DNA from: an uncultured Collinsella sp. | GTDB taxonomy: Bacteria; Actinomycetota; Coriobacteriia; Coriobacteriales; Coriobacteriaceae | Assembly (NCBI GenBank): GCA_938023085.1 | Contig: CALHDP010000129.1 | Location: 1 to 64,000 of the forward strand | Direction of reading: 5' to 3' | Length of the DNA stretch: 64,000 nucleotides | Shown here: piece by piece, positions 40,056 through 48,617 of the stretch | Numbering within the stretch: the first letter of the stretch is position 1 | Layout: each line of letters starts with the position of its first letter | The notes under the pieces: generated by a model | What the model saw: only the letters and a program-made list of their open reading frames with translations | What the model was told of the DNA's origin: nothing | Database searches by the model: none | Made by a program: the position numbers and the translations under genes

Positions 40056-40080
40056 GCGCATCGTCCAAGGAAGGAATCAA

Positions 40081-40827
40081 ATGCTCGAAGGATTGTTTGA
40101 CGCCGACCGCTGGTCGACGACATTTCAAAACATGGGGCCCTTCTGGGAGGGCTTTGGCGTGACGCTGCAGGTGGTCGTTGCCGGTCTGCTGCTGTCGCTG
40201 GTGCTGGGCACGCTGCTGGGCGTGTTCTCTACCACCCGTTCGCGCGTGCTGCGCGCCATAAGCCGCGTGTACGTGGAGTTTTACCAGAACACCCCGTTGC
40301 CCGTGCAGGTGCTCTTTATGTACATGGCCGGTCCGCGGTTTTTGCAGGCCATAACCGGTGCCGACCAGCCGGTGCGCATCGCGCCGTTCGTGCTGGGCTT
40401 CTTGGGTGTGGGCCTGTATCACGCGGCCTACATTTCGGAGGTCATCCGCACTGGTATCGAGGCGGTTCCGCGCGGTCAGATGGAGGCGGCCCAGAGCCAG
40501 GGCTTCACCCGTGCGCAGGCGTACTGGTACATCGTGCTACCCCAGACGTTCAAGATCATTCTGCCGCCGCTGTGTAACCAGGCGCTCAACCTGGTCAAGA
40601 ACACGTCGGTGCTGGCACTTGTGGCCGGCGGCGACCTTATGTACCGTTCCGACAACTTTGTGAGTCTGTACGGTTACCTGCAGGGATACATCGTCTGCTG
40701 CCTTATGTACTTCATCATCTGCTTTCCGCTCGCCATGCTGGTGCAGTGGCTCGAGCGCCGCTCCAAGGAGCGTCCGCGCGGTGTGAGCCTGGCCGAGCTG
40801 GGGCTCGACAACGTAGAGGAGGCCTAG
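40081..40827 (+). CDS. Amino-acid ABC transporter permease 1
   Basis: 248 residues from ATG 40081 (AAGGAAGG upstream). The HisMQ-type permease has the EAA loop EVIRTGIEAVPRGQMEAAQS followed by GFTRAQAYWYIVLPQ. About five helices are visible. It pairs with the next permease as a heterodimer driven by the ATPase at 38440. Confidence 0.93.
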   Translation: MLEGLFDADRWSTTFQNMGPFWEGFGVTLQVVVAGLLLSLVLGTLLGVFSTTRSRVLRAISRVYVEFYQNTPLPVQVLFMYMAGPRFLQAITGADQPVRIAPFVLGFLGVGLYHAAYISEVIRTGIEAVPRGQMEAAQSQGFTRAQAYWYIVLPQTFKIILPPLCNQALNLVKNTSVLALVAGGDLMYRSDNFVSLYGYLQGYIVCCLMYFIICFPLAMLVQWLERRSKERPRGVSLAELGLDNVEEA

Positions 40828-40830
40828 CGC

Positions 40831-41469
40831 ATGGAAATCTTCAACGCGACCAACCTGCTCTACATTTGGGGCGGCTTTGTTAAGACGATCGAGATCTCGG
40901 CGCTGTCAATCTTTTTCTCGCTCATCTTTGGCACGGTGCTGGCGCTCGTCAAGAGCTATGCGCCCCGCCCGTTCCGTATTTTGGTGAGCGCCTATATCGA
41001 GCTGTTCCGTTGCACGCCAAACCTGCTGTGGATCCTGTTTATCTACTTTACGGTGCAGGGTTTGGACATTGTGATTTCGACCATCGCCTTTACGCTGTTT
41101 ACCAGCGCTGTTATGGCCGAGATTGTGCGCGGCGGTCTCAACTCGATTCCGCGTGGCCAGTTTGAGGCGGCGCAGAGCCAGGGCTTTGGCTTCTTTGCCA
41201 CCATGCGCTATATCATCCTGCCGCAGACGTTTAAGACGATCATTCCGGCGCTGTTTAGCCAGTGCACGACCGTCATCAAGGACAGCTCGTATCTTTCGGG
41301 CATTAACGTGGCCGAGCTCATGTACACGGCAAATGTCGTGATGGCCCACGCGATCGACCTGTCGCAGGTGCTTATGCTCTACGGCCTGGTGTTTGCGATG
41401 TACTTTGTGCTCAACTTTGGTATCTCGTTGCTGGTTCGCGCATATCAGAGGCGAATGGTGGCAGCGTAG
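40831..41469 (+). CDS. Amino-acid ABC transporter permease 2
   Basis: 212 residues; ATG is three bases after the previous stop, with GAGGAGG inside the upstream gene. The EAA loop reads EIVRGGLNSIPRGQFEAAQS, then GFGFFATMRYIILPQTFK. It is the second half of the permease pair and the last gene of the transporter set. A small palindrome begins right after its stop codon. Confidence 0.93.
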   Translation: MEIFNATNLLYIWGGFVKTIEISALSIFFSLIFGTVLALVKSYAPRPFRILVSAYIELFRCTPNLLWILFIYFTVQGLDIVISTIAFTLFTSAVMAEIVRGGLNSIPRGQFEAAQSQGFGFFATMRYIILPQTFKTIIPALFSQCTTVIKDSSYLSGINVAELMYTANVVMAHAIDLSQVLMLYGLVFAMYFVLNFGISLLVRAYQRRMVAA

Positions 41470-41471
41470 AA

Positions 41472-41500
41472 TGTGGCAAAGGGACAGCCCCTTTGTCACA
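41472..41500. repeat. REP-like palindrome (TGTGGCAAAGGG)
   Basis: TGTGGCAAAGGG and CCCTTTGTCACA pair with one mismatch around acagc. It fills the short gap between the permease stop and the cytidylate-kinase-like gene, so it may modulate read-through. Confidence 0.6.
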
Positions 41501-41517
41501 TAGAGAAAGGAATCGCG

Positions 41518-42141
41518 ATGAGCGATCTGGAGAATAAGAAGAATCCTGTGGTCATTACCATCGCGCGCGACTTTGGCGCCGAGGGCCACGAGATTGGTCG
41601 TATCCTCGCCGATGAGCTGGGGATTCCGCTGTACGATAACGAGCTGCTGGTGCGTGCTTCGCTGCGCGCGGGCGAGTCGCTCGACAAGATGGCCGCCTAC
41701 GACGAGCGCCTGGCCGTGGAGAACATGGCGTTTCTGCCCGACCGCTACGATGCGCGTTCGTACTCGGACAAGTTGTTCCAAAAGATGAGCCAGGTGATTT
41801 TGGATCTGGGTGAGACCGAGAGCTGCATTATCGAAGGCCGTCTGTCCGATTATCTGCTGCGCAACAACCCCAACCACATCGCCGTGCTGGTGACTGCGCC
41901 CTTTGAGGACCGCGTCGAGATCGTGCGCAAGAAGCGCGGCCTCAACAAAAAGAAGGGCGCCAAGCTGGTCAAGCAGCAGCAGAAGGCGCGCGAGGCGTTC
42001 TATAAGCGCTACAGTGCCGGAAAGTGGAAGATGACGAGCGGTAAAGACATCGTCGTCAACCGCGCCAAGCTGGGCCGCGAGGGTTGCAAAGACGTTATTG
42101 CCGCCGCCTACCGCTACAAGGTGGCGCAGCTCGAAGACTAA
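41518..42141 (+). CDS. Cytidylate-kinase-like family protein
   Basis: 207 residues from ATG 41518 (GAAAGGA upstream). The P-loop region is ITIARDFGAEGHEIGRILAD and the rest follows the cytidylate-kinase-like family (IIEGRLSDYLLRNNPNHIAV, then a basic Lys/Arg-rich region). Proteins of this family are common in anaerobic Firmicutes and Actinobacteria and have no proven substrate. It is probably the last gene of the ABC transporter operon; a link to transport is unproven. Confidence 0.8.
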   Translation: MSDLENKKNPVVITIARDFGAEGHEIGRILADELGIPLYDNELLVRASLRAGESLDKMAAYDERLAVENMAFLPDRYDARSYSDKLFQKMSQVILDLGETESCIIEGRLSDYLLRNNPNHIAVLVTAPFEDRVEIVRKKRGLNKKKGAKLVKQQQKAREAFYKRYSAGKWKMTSGKDIVVNRAKLGREGCKDVIAAAYRYKVAQLED

Positions 42142-42150
42142 CCGACTAAA

Positions 42151-42183
42151 ACCACCACGAAGGCGCCGCCCCTTTATGGTGGT
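42151..42183. repeat. REP-like hairpin (ACCACCACGAAGG family)
   Basis: ACCACCACGAAGG pairs with CCTTTATGGTGGT (11 of 13). It has the same layout as the copy at 4045-4075. Confidence 0.55.
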
Positions 42184-42197
42184 CGGGCGGCCAACAT

Positions 42198-42238
42198 AAA
42201 AAAAGTCCCTGCCGGGCGTGTGCTCGACGGGGACTTTG
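42198..42238 (-). terminator. Terminator of the nfnA-nfnB operon
   Basis: On the minus strand the AAAGTCCC/GGGACTTT stem with an inner GCCGGGC region is followed by a run of seven T. Confidence 0.88.
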
Positions 42239-42265
42239 CCGTTTGATGGCTAACGCTGTAGGTGA

Positions 42266-43675
42266 TTACTCGCCCAGCAGGCTCTTGGTGATGGAAGCGG
42301 CGGCCTTCTTGCCGGCGCCCATCGCCAGAATGACCGTAGCGGCACCGGTGACGATGTCGCCGCCGGCCCAGATGCGGGGATCGGTGGTCTGGCCGGTCTC
42401 CTCGTCGGCGACGATGTAGCCCCACTTGTTGAGCTCCATCTTGCCGCCGATCTTCTTTGCGAAGGGGTTGGCGTTGGTACCGATAGCCGAGATTGCGACG
42501 TCGCAGGGAATCTCCTCGATGGCGCCCTCGATGGGCACCGGGCGACGACGGCCGGACTCGTCGGGCTCGCCGAGCTCCATCTTCTGGACCTTGACGGCGC
42601 ACACGGAGCCGTCCTCGCCAGCGACAAACTCGAGCGGGGAGACGAGCGGCAGAACCTCGACGCCCTCGGCCTTAGCATGGTGCAGCTCGGCGCGACGGCA
42701 GGGCATCTCGTCCTCGGTACGGCGGTAAGCGATGATGGCGTGCTCGGCGCCCAGACGCTTGGCGGTACGGACGGCGTCCATAGCCACGTTGCCGCCACCA
42801 AAGACGACGACGTTCTTGCCGTGCTTGGTGGGGGTGTCGTACTCGGGGAACTTGTTGGCCTTCATCAGGTTCACGCGGGTGAGGTACTCGTTTGCGAAGA
42901 AGACGTTGGGCAGGTTCTCGCCGGGGACGTTGAGGAACTTGGGCAGGCCAGCGCCGGTCGCCACGTAGATGGCGTCGAAGCCCTGCTCGAACAGCTCCTC
43001 GGCCGTGGCCATGTTGCCCACGACGGAGTTGTACTCAAACTTGACGCCCATGTCCTCCAGGCCGTCAATCTCGCGCTTGACGACCGCCTTGGGCAGACGG
43101 AACTCGGGGATGCCGTAGACCAGCACGCCGCCGCCGGTGAAGAAAGCCTCAAAGACGGTGACGTCAAAGCCATTGCGGGCGAGCTCGCCGGCGCAGGTGA
43201 TGCCGGACGGGCCAGAGCCCACGACGGCGACCTTCTTGCCGTTCTTGGGAGCCATCTTGGGCGTGGAGGCGAGCTCGGGGCGGTCACCCAGGAAGCGCTC
43301 GAGCTGGCCGATGGCCACGGGCTCGGACTTCTTACCACGGATGCACTTGCCCTCGCACTGGTTCTCCTGCGGGCAGACGCGGCCGCAGATGGCGGGAAGC
43401 ATGGAGTCCTCGCGGATGGTATCGAGGGCGCCGCCGAAGTCCTTCGCGCGGATCTGCTCGATAAAGCGGGGGATGTTGATGTTGACAGGGCAGCCCTCAA
43501 CACAGAACGGCTTCTTGCAGTTGAGGCAGCGCTCGGCCTCGGCCAGCGCCATCTCCTCGGTGAAGCCCTTGTCGACGGGGCGGAAGTCGCAGGCGCGCTC
43601 GGCAGCCGGCTCCTCGTTATCGGGGGTGCGGGGCGACTTCATATCGGCAACGAAACGACCGTTAACTAGTGGCAT
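42266..43675 (-). CDS. nfnB: NfnB, large subunit of NADH-dependent ferredoxin:NADP+ oxidoreductase (GltD-like)
   Basis: 469 residues. The N-terminal Fe-S domain has cysteines in CLNCKKPFCVEGCP and CGRVCPQENQCEGKC. Two dinucleotide-binding motifs follow: VAVVGSGPSGITCAGELA (FAD) and VVVFGGGNVAMDAVRTAKR (NADPH). The start at 43675 has AGGAAAAG upstream and overlaps nfnA by ten bases. A GltD-type protein preceded by an FNR-like subunit, and without a GltB gene, is the NfnAB arrangement. This complex couples NADPH, NADH and ferredoxin by flavin-based electron bifurcation in anaerobes. The specific assignment over glutamate synthase rests on that pairing. Confidence 0.88.
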   Translation of the reverse strand: MPLVNGRFVADMKSPRTPDNEEPAAERACDFRPVDKGFTEEMALAEAERCLNCKKPFCVEGCPVNINIPRFIEQIRAKDFGGALDTIREDSMLPAICGRVCPQENQCEGKCIRGKKSEPVAIGQLERFLGDRPELASTPKMAPKNGKKVAVVGSGPSGITCAGELARNGFDVTVFEAFFTGGGVLVYGIPEFRLPKAVVKREIDGLEDMGVKFEYNSVVGNMATAEELFEQGFDAIYVATGAGLPKFLNVPGENLPNVFFANEYLTRVNLMKANKFPEYDTPTKHGKNVVVFGGGNVAMDAVRTAKRLGAEHAIIAYRRTEDEMPCRRAELHHAKAEGVEVLPLVSPLEFVAGEDGSVCAVKVQKMELGEPDESGRRRPVPIEGAIEEIPCDVAISAIGTNANPFAKKIGGKMELNKWGYIVADEETGQTTDPRIWAGGDIVTGAATVILAMGAGKKAAASITKSLLGE

Positions 43676-44505
43676 GCGCAGCTCTTTTCCTCATAGGCCT
43701 TGAGGGACTCGCCCTCTTCGGAACGGTAAGCGGCCTGGCGGGCACGAAGGTCATCCCAGTCGACCAGGGTGGCATCGAAGTCGGGGCCGTCGACGCAAGC
43801 GAACTTGGTCACGCCGCCCACCTCGACGCGGCAGCAGCCGCACATACCGGTGCCGTCAACCATGATGGGGTTGAGGGACGCGGTGATGGGGGTGTCGTAT
43901 TTCTGGGCGGTGAGGGTCGAGAACTTCATCATCGGAACGGGGCCGACGCAGAAGACCTGGCTCACGGCCTTGTCCTGCAGCAGGCGCTCCAGCGGAGCGG
44001 TGACAACGCCCTGCTCGCCGTAGGAGCCGTCGTCAGTGGTGATGTGGATGTGGTCCTCGTCGAGGAGCTCGCGGAACTGGTCCTCCATAAGCAGGAGGTC
44101 CTTGGTGCGGGCGCCCATGATGGCGTGCACCTCGTGGCCGGTCTCGACCAGGTGCTTGGCGACCGGGAAGGCAATTGCCAGGCCGACGCCGCCGCCAATG
44201 ACGGCGCAGGGGCCCTCAGCCATCTCGGTGGGAACGCCCAGCGGGCCCACGACGTCGCGCAGCGACTCGCCGGCCTCGTAGGTGGAAAGCATCTCGGTGG
44301 TCTTGCCGATCACCATGAAGATGAACTCGACCCAGCCCTCGTCACCGTTCCAGCCGGCCAGGGTAAACGGGACACGCTCGCCCGTCTCGTTGGCGCGAAC
44401 CATGAGGAACTGTCCAGCGTGCGCATGCTTGGCGATTGCAGGCGCCTCGATGCGGAACTTGAACACCTTCTCCGAGAACTGCGTCTTCTCCAGGATCTTA
44501 TACAT
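43666..44505 (-). CDS. nfnA: NfnA, FNR-like subunit of the bifurcating transhydrogenase
   Basis: 279 residues, GAGAGGGG before ATG on the minus strand. An FAD-binding beta-barrel (AGQFLMVRANETGERVPFTL) is followed by an NAD(P) domain (GPCAVIGGGVGLAIAFPVAK). The C-terminal [2Fe-2S] cysteine cluster is GTGMCGCCRVEVGG with a later CVDGP, the dihydroorotate-dehydrogenase-electron-transfer-like layout. It provides the NAD(H) side of NfnAB. A different partner such as PyrD can be excluded by context, because nfnB overlaps its 3' end. Confidence 0.9.
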   Translation of the reverse strand: MYKILEKTQFSEKVFKFRIEAPAIAKHAHAGQFLMVRANETGERVPFTLAGWNGDEGWVEFIFMVIGKTTEMLSTYEAGESLRDVVGPLGVPTEMAEGPCAVIGGGVGLAIAFPVAKHLVETGHEVHAIMGARTKDLLLMEDQFRELLDEDHIHITTDDGSYGEQGVVTAPLERLLQDKAVSQVFCVGPVPMMKFSTLTAQKYDTPITASLNPIMVDGTGMCGCCRVEVGGVTKFACVDGPDFDATLVDWDDLRARQAAYRSEEGESLKAYEEKSCACH

Positions 44506-44692
44506 AGAACCCCTCTCTTGTTAGGGCTGCCGAACCGTGCCTCCACGGAAATGGACGGTAGCCCGAGTAAAACCGTACGCGCACAGGCGTTGTGCAGACA
44601 TACGGTGCAAATTATACCCTCATGGACATGCCGTTTACGTGTGTCTTCGGCGGTTGGGAGCGGGGTTTATCCACTTCGGCCTACCAAAGGGG

Positions 44693-44729
44693 GAGAGGTT
44701 TATTTTGGTCGGTTTTATCAGGTAAAACG
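44693..44729. repeat. REP-like repeat (GGTTTATTTTGG family), left copy
   Basis: Diverged copy of 33783-33816. It forms an inverted pair with 44834-44869 around a central hairpin, between pth and nfnA. Confidence 0.6.
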
Positions 44730-44731
44730 GC

Positions 44732-44773
44732 AAATGGGGCCGGCCTCGGGTTGTGATGAGGCCGGCCCCATTT
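44732..44773 (-). terminator. Strong hairpin downstream of pth
   Basis: A 16-bp perfect stem (44732-44747 with 44758-44773) around a ten-base loop. On the minus strand it is followed by TTTGCCGTTTT, consistent with termination of pth before nfnA. It sits between the two arms of a REP-like pair. Confidence 0.7.
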
Positions 44774-44833
44774 GGGGTGCTATGCATGTATGTCGGCGCG
44801 CGGTTGATTGCGATGCCGCAACTGGGGCGTTTC

Positions 44834-44869
44834 CGCAGGTAAAACCTGCCGAAATAAACCTGTTCCTAA
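44834..44869. repeat. REP-like repeat (GGTTTATTTTGG family), right copy, inverted
   Basis: The reverse complement starts GGAACAGGTTTATTTCGG and closely matches 33783-33816. It ends 11 bases before the pth stop codon. Confidence 0.65.
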
Positions 44870-44879
44870 ATGATAGGTT

Positions 44880-45509
44880 TTAGTGCTTGCCGTTGGCGGA
44901 GGCGGCGCCGTTGACATGGTCGCGGGCATAGACCACGCCGTGCACGATCGCCAGGCCGGCGGCGTCGGCCGCGCGGGCGCAGGTGTCCTGGAAATCCTCG
45001 GCCTCGCGGGCGCGCAGCTGCTTAAGAACGTAGTCGGCGACGGCCATCTTGCCGGGAGGGTTGCCGATGCCGGTGCGGATGCGGCTGAAGTCGCGGCTGC
45101 CCATCTTGTCGATGATGGAGCGCAGGCCGTTGTGACCGGCGTGGCCACCGCCCACCTTAACACGTACGTCGCCGGCGGGAATGTCGAGCTCGTCGTGGAT
45201 TACGAGCAGCTCCTCGGCCTTGATCTTGTACTCGCGGCAGAGCTTGGAGATGGGGCCACCCGAGGTATTCATATACGACTGCGGCTTGACCAGTACAATC
45301 TGGCGCTTACCGCCCTCTTCCTCGGGATCGTTGATGTTGATGAGCGCGACCTCGGCGCCGGCCTGGTTTTTCCAGTACGTGACGCCGGCCTGACGGGCCA
45401 GCTCGTCGATTGCTTTGAAACCAGCGTTGTGACGGGTCTCGGCATATTCCTCGCCAGGGTTGCCAAGTCCGGCAACCATGCGAATCTTAAGCGGCTGTGC
45501 AGCTGCCAT
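44880..45509 (-). CDS. pth: Peptidyl-tRNA hydrolase
   Basis: About 209 residues from ATG 45509; AAAGGA lies five bases upstream, while ATG 45515 sits on the ribosome site. MVAGLGNPGEEYAETRHNAGF holds the catalytic histidine. QSYMNTSG, HDELDIPAGDVRVKVGGGHA and GHNGLRSI complete the active site. It recycles peptidyl-tRNA released from stalled ribosomes. An unusual C-terminal tail of about 15 residues (VNGAASANGKH) follows the usual end. Confidence 0.96.
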   Translation of the reverse strand: MAAAQPLKIRMVAGLGNPGEEYAETRHNAGFKAIDELARQAGVTYWKNQAGAEVALININDPEEEGGKRQIVLVKPQSYMNTSGGPISKLCREYKIKAEELLVIHDELDIPAGDVRVKVGGGHAGHNGLRSIIDKMGSRDFSRIRTGIGNPPGKMAVADYVLKQLRAREAEDFQDTCARAADAAGLAIVHGVVYARDHVNGAASANGKH

Positions 45510-45622
45510 GTTCATCCTTTCGTTGATTTGTTGCCTGCTATGGTGAGCGACCCTGTTGCCGCTGTCAAATGGAGGGCAATTGAGGTTATTTGAGGGCGTT
45601 TGGACGGCCGTCGAAATCGAGG

Positions 45623-45826
45623 TGGACAGTTAGTTCGGATACGTATAAGTTCTGAGAACTCGAATTGCTCGATTCAATGCCGATACGTTGTTTTGGAGCT
45701 TTAGTTAGTCCATATGACGCTGTTTTGAAGTCTACCCTGCCTTCAAATCGGGCGAATGGTATAGAGATAACTGCAAAACAGCCTAATTCAATGTGTCCAT
45801 TTATACGTATTTGAACTAACTGTCCA
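45623..45826. repeat. Inverted-repeat element C (204 bp), MITE-like
   Basis: The terminal arms at 45623-45648 and 45801-45826 are complementary in 24 of 26 positions and begin TGGACAGTTAGTTC. The interior is AT-richer and non-coding. The interior aligns weakly with the reverse complement of element D (47151-47352), including a shared TACCCT...TCAAATCG block. C and D therefore face each other across the gene at 45860. Confidence 0.8.
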
Positions 45827-45859
45827 GTCCTGTTCGGCGGCGTGCGGGTGATTCTCCGT

Positions 45860-46987
45860 TTAGACCGGCGCAAGGCCGATTCCGGCCCGCAGAGCGTTGA
45901 GCCAAGCGGCCTGACGCTTGCGATAGCCCTTGATACGGTATCGGAATCGGACTCCCGCGAGTCGATGCATCGTTTGGGCGAAGGCTTCGAGTGCAACAAG
46001 GTCTTTCATTTGGTCGCGATTGATAACCAGGACGTGGATGCCCATTGCCTTGAGGCCATTATTTCGATTGCCATCGTGGATGCGAGCGTTTTGAAGCTCA
46101 TGCCCAATTCCGTTGTATTCGTTGTCGACTCCGGCTGCCGGGCAATATAGGTCGCAGATGGCATAGGGGATGCCCGAGGACATGTTGACCGCAAGAGTGT
46201 CGAAGTCGATTCGATAGTTGAGTAGCAGGCCTCCCATGGGCAGACTGCAACATCCGAATCCTCCAAAGCGCATGGGCGCTCCGAGAACGGCAAACATTAG
46301 GGATTCGGCTGGGGATGCAGATTCGGGTCGGGCAAGTTTGACTGCCGTGCGAAACGAGGTGTATGAGCTACTTTTGGCGAAGTGTGCGACCGCCTCGAGA
46401 TCTTCGATGGTCGTGGCGGGCTCGCATTTGTAGTGTGCCTGTTCGTAGCGGGTTTCGTTCTGCTGTTCGGTCGCCGACTGGTCGCCCCGGCAATCGAGGT
46501 CGTCCATCGCTTCGTAGTCATCGCCCTTGGGCCAGATGTCGTCATAGGCAATGGGGTATGTTGCCCCGGGAGGAAGGGAGTAGGTTCCGAGCAGCTCCAT
46601 AAGGAGCATCAAGGTTTTGGCGACTGATTCATTTTTGGAACAAAGCATGGCTGTCATGGCAGGAGACGTTGCGTAGATGTCGGCCTCGACGTGCATAATT
46701 GCACCTTCAGGAAGAGGAGTGGAGAGAATATGCTGAAGAAGTCGCTTGTCGGGGCGCCTGTTGTCTTCGTTTGAAACGAGAAGATCGAGCAGTTCGGAAT
46801 CATCTTCATTCCAGGCGTCGAGTATCGAAAGTGCGCCAAAGTCTATCGCGTCATTGTTGGGAATGCAGCCAGCCAAGGCCTGTGCTTGCTGTTCGCTATC
46901 AACGGAGTCCCAGGGTAGGGCAGAGTACGCCCGTCGTGCGCGACGAATTGCGCGGAGGGCGGAGAGATGTGAAATCACGGTCGTCAT
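45860..46987 (-). CDS. Nuclease-fold-like protein, distant paralog of the 6330-7337 product, between inverted elements
   Basis: 375 residues, not in a family I can name. Alignment by eye to the protein at 6330 shows ISH near the start, HILSTPLPEG (residues 86-95), a TSPAMTAML block and SASPAES (223-229). A C-terminal block follows with D279, E290-Y-N292-G and H296, then GIHVLVINRDQ. Compared with D-x12-E-x-K in the partner, the catalytic lysine is replaced by N292, so nuclease activity is doubtful. No ribosome site is visible before ATG 46987. The gene lies between two 200-bp inverted elements. It may be a regulator, an inactive nuclease or a mobile-unit cargo. Confidence 0.6.
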   Translation of the reverse strand: MTTVISHLSALRAIRRARRAYSALPWDSVDSEQQAQALAGCIPNNDAIDFGALSILDAWNEDDSELLDLLVSNEDNRRPDKRLLQHILSTPLPEGAIMHVEADIYATSPAMTAMLCSKNESVAKTLMLLMELLGTYSLPPGATYPIAYDDIWPKGDDYEAMDDLDCRGDQSATEQQNETRYEQAHYKCEPATTIEDLEAVAHFAKSSSYTSFRTAVKLARPESASPAESLMFAVLGAPMRFGGFGCCSLPMGGLLLNYRIDFDTLAVNMSSGIPYAICDLYCPAAGVDNEYNGIGHELQNARIHDGNRNNGLKAMGIHVLVINRDQMKDLVALEAFAQTMHRLAGVRFRYRIKGYRKRQAAWLNALRAGIGLAPV

Positions 46988-47150
46988 AGCTATAACGTAC
47001 TAAGTTGGCGGCAGAATGCGACCGCCATACCGTTCTTTTCGCTCAGCGGGGCGCTGCGCGCCATGAACGGCTGGGTGTTATGAAATCGGTGGAATCGGTT
47101 GAGGGGATTGCAGGAAATTGAGCTCTGCCGCGAAGGTTGACGATAGCTAC

Positions 47151-47352
47151 TGGACAGTTAGTTCAGATACGTATAAGACGGCGGGCGTTCGAGGCGTTTC
47201 TAAGGGCTTTCGAGGGCGATTTGAGGGTAAATATGCGGCGGTCGTACTCGAAAGCGATGAGCTTTGGGCAGTATGGCGTTCGCCGGGGAGTTCAGAAGGC
47301 TCAGAACGGCCTTTGGAGCTTTAAAAAAATACGTATCTGAACTAATTGTCCA
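47151..47352. repeat. Inverted-repeat element D (202 bp), MITE-like
   Basis: Arms TGGACAGTTAGTTCAGATAC at 47151 onward and their complement ending at 47352 match in 23 of 24 positions. They are nearly identical to the arms of element C. The interior is GC-richer than in C. It lies upstream of the nuclease-like gene and just beyond the prs terminator. Confidence 0.8.
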
Positions 47353-47373
47353 GGGAAGGTTGTCGAGGGGTAG

Positions 47374-47405
47374 AAAAAGGGTCGGAAGCGAGCTTCCGAC
47401 CCTTT
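47374..47405 (-). terminator. Terminator of prs
   Basis: On the minus strand a 12-bp stem (GGGTCGGAAGC type, self-complementary) ends in TTTTTC. Confidence 0.88.
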
Positions 47406-47438
47406 AAAAACACCAAAGATGATGAGATGCACGCTGGA

Positions 47439-48425
47439 TTACAGCGCGAAGTCGCCGCCGACGAGCGTGGAGACGGGCTCCTCGTGGTAAACGGCGGAGA
47501 TGGCCTGAGCGAACTCCTCGGCGACCGAGATGGTCTTGATCTTGCCGCCGACCTCGACGGGAATGGCGTCGGTGACGAGGCACTCGACGATCGGGGCGTC
47601 GTTCAGACGCTCGATGGCCGGACCGGAGAAGATGCCGTGGGTGGCGCAGACGTAGATGTCGCCGGCGCCCATAGCCTTGAGCTCCTTGACGTTGGCGCAC
47701 AGGGTGCCTGCGGTGTCGATCATGTCGTCGTTGATGATGCAGGTCTTGCCCTTGATGTCACCGATGATGCCCATGACCTCGGCGGCGTTGTGGCGCGGAC
47801 GGCCCTTGTGGGCGATGGCCAGGTCGCAGCCGAGCATGTCGGACAGCTTCTTGGCGGCCTTGGCACGACCCACGTCGGGGGAGACGACAACCAGGTTGTC
47901 GGTGTCGAAGTGCATGTCGTTGTAGTACTGGCCAAACAGCGGCAGTGCGGACAGGTGGTTAACCGGGATATCAAAGAAGCCCTGGATCTGACCCTGGTGC
48001 AGGTCGAGGGTAATGATGCGGTTGACGCCGGCGCGCTCGAGTAGGTTGGCGACGAGGCGGGCGGTGATGGGCTCACGCGGGCCGGCCTTGCGGTCCTGGC
48101 GGGCATAGCCGTAGTGGGTGATGACGGCGGTGATGGAGCGGGCGGATGCGCGCTTGGCAGCGTCGGTGGCGATGAGCAGCTCCATGAGCATGTCGTTGAC
48201 GTTGCCGCCGGCCACGGACTGAATCAGGAAGACGTCGGCGCCGCGGACGGTCTCGTCGTAGCGGGCGTAAATCTCACCGTTGGCGAACTGCTTTAGCGTA
48301 AGGCCCGAAAGCTCGACCCCAAGGTACTCAGCGATCTTCTGAGCGAGGGGACGGTTGGAGGAACCGGAATACACGCGGATGGACTTGCGCATATTCTCCG
48401 ACTTCTCGGGATCATTAATCGGCAT
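47439..48425 (-). CDS. prs: Ribose-phosphate pyrophosphokinase
   Basis: 328 residues, AGGAGAAGGG before ATG on the minus strand. IRVYSGSSNRPLAQKIAEYL at the N-terminus, the FANGEIYARYDETVRG flexible loop, DRKAGPREPITARLVA and the PRPP loop CIINDDMIDTAGTL are intact. It makes PRPP from ribose 5-phosphate and ATP and so feeds the purine, carAB-dependent pyrimidine and other pathways. It follows glmU with a terminator between them. Confidence 0.97.
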   Translation of the reverse strand: MPINDPEKSENMRKSIRVYSGSSNRPLAQKIAEYLGVELSGLTLKQFANGEIYARYDETVRGADVFLIQSVAGGNVNDMLMELLIATDAAKRASARSITAVITHYGYARQDRKAGPREPITARLVANLLERAGVNRIITLDLHQGQIQGFFDIPVNHLSALPLFGQYYNDMHFDTDNLVVVSPDVGRAKAAKKLSDMLGCDLAIAHKGRPRHNAAEVMGIIGDIKGKTCIINDDMIDTAGTLCANVKELKAMGAGDIYVCATHGIFSGPAIERLNDAPIVECLVTDAIPVEVGGKIKTISVAEEFAQAISAVYHEEPVSTLVGGDFAL

Positions 48426-48568
48426 TACCCTTCTCCTTTATACATCGAATGCCATATAGATGCCTTTTTGCATTGTAACCGTGCGGCGGGGTTAATCGGG
48501 TCTTGATAACGTCTTTACCGTCAACGGACACGAACCGACCACTCATCCGGTCGCGCAGGTCACGATAG

Positions 48569-48602
48569 AAAAAGGAGCCGTCCCCATGGAACAGCTCCTT
48601 TT
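48569..48602 (-). terminator. Terminator of glmU
   Basis: The minus strand reads AAAAGGAGC, a 15-base loop, then GCTCCTTTTTC. It separates glmU from prs. Confidence 0.8.
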
Positions 48603-48617
48603 GTGCTTGGTGAAACG

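Noticed and set aside
42266..43675. Glutamate synthase small subunit (gltD) as the name for this gene
   Set aside because: No gltB is adjacent, and the overlapping FNR-like gene with a [2Fe-2S] cysteine motif makes NfnAB the better reading.
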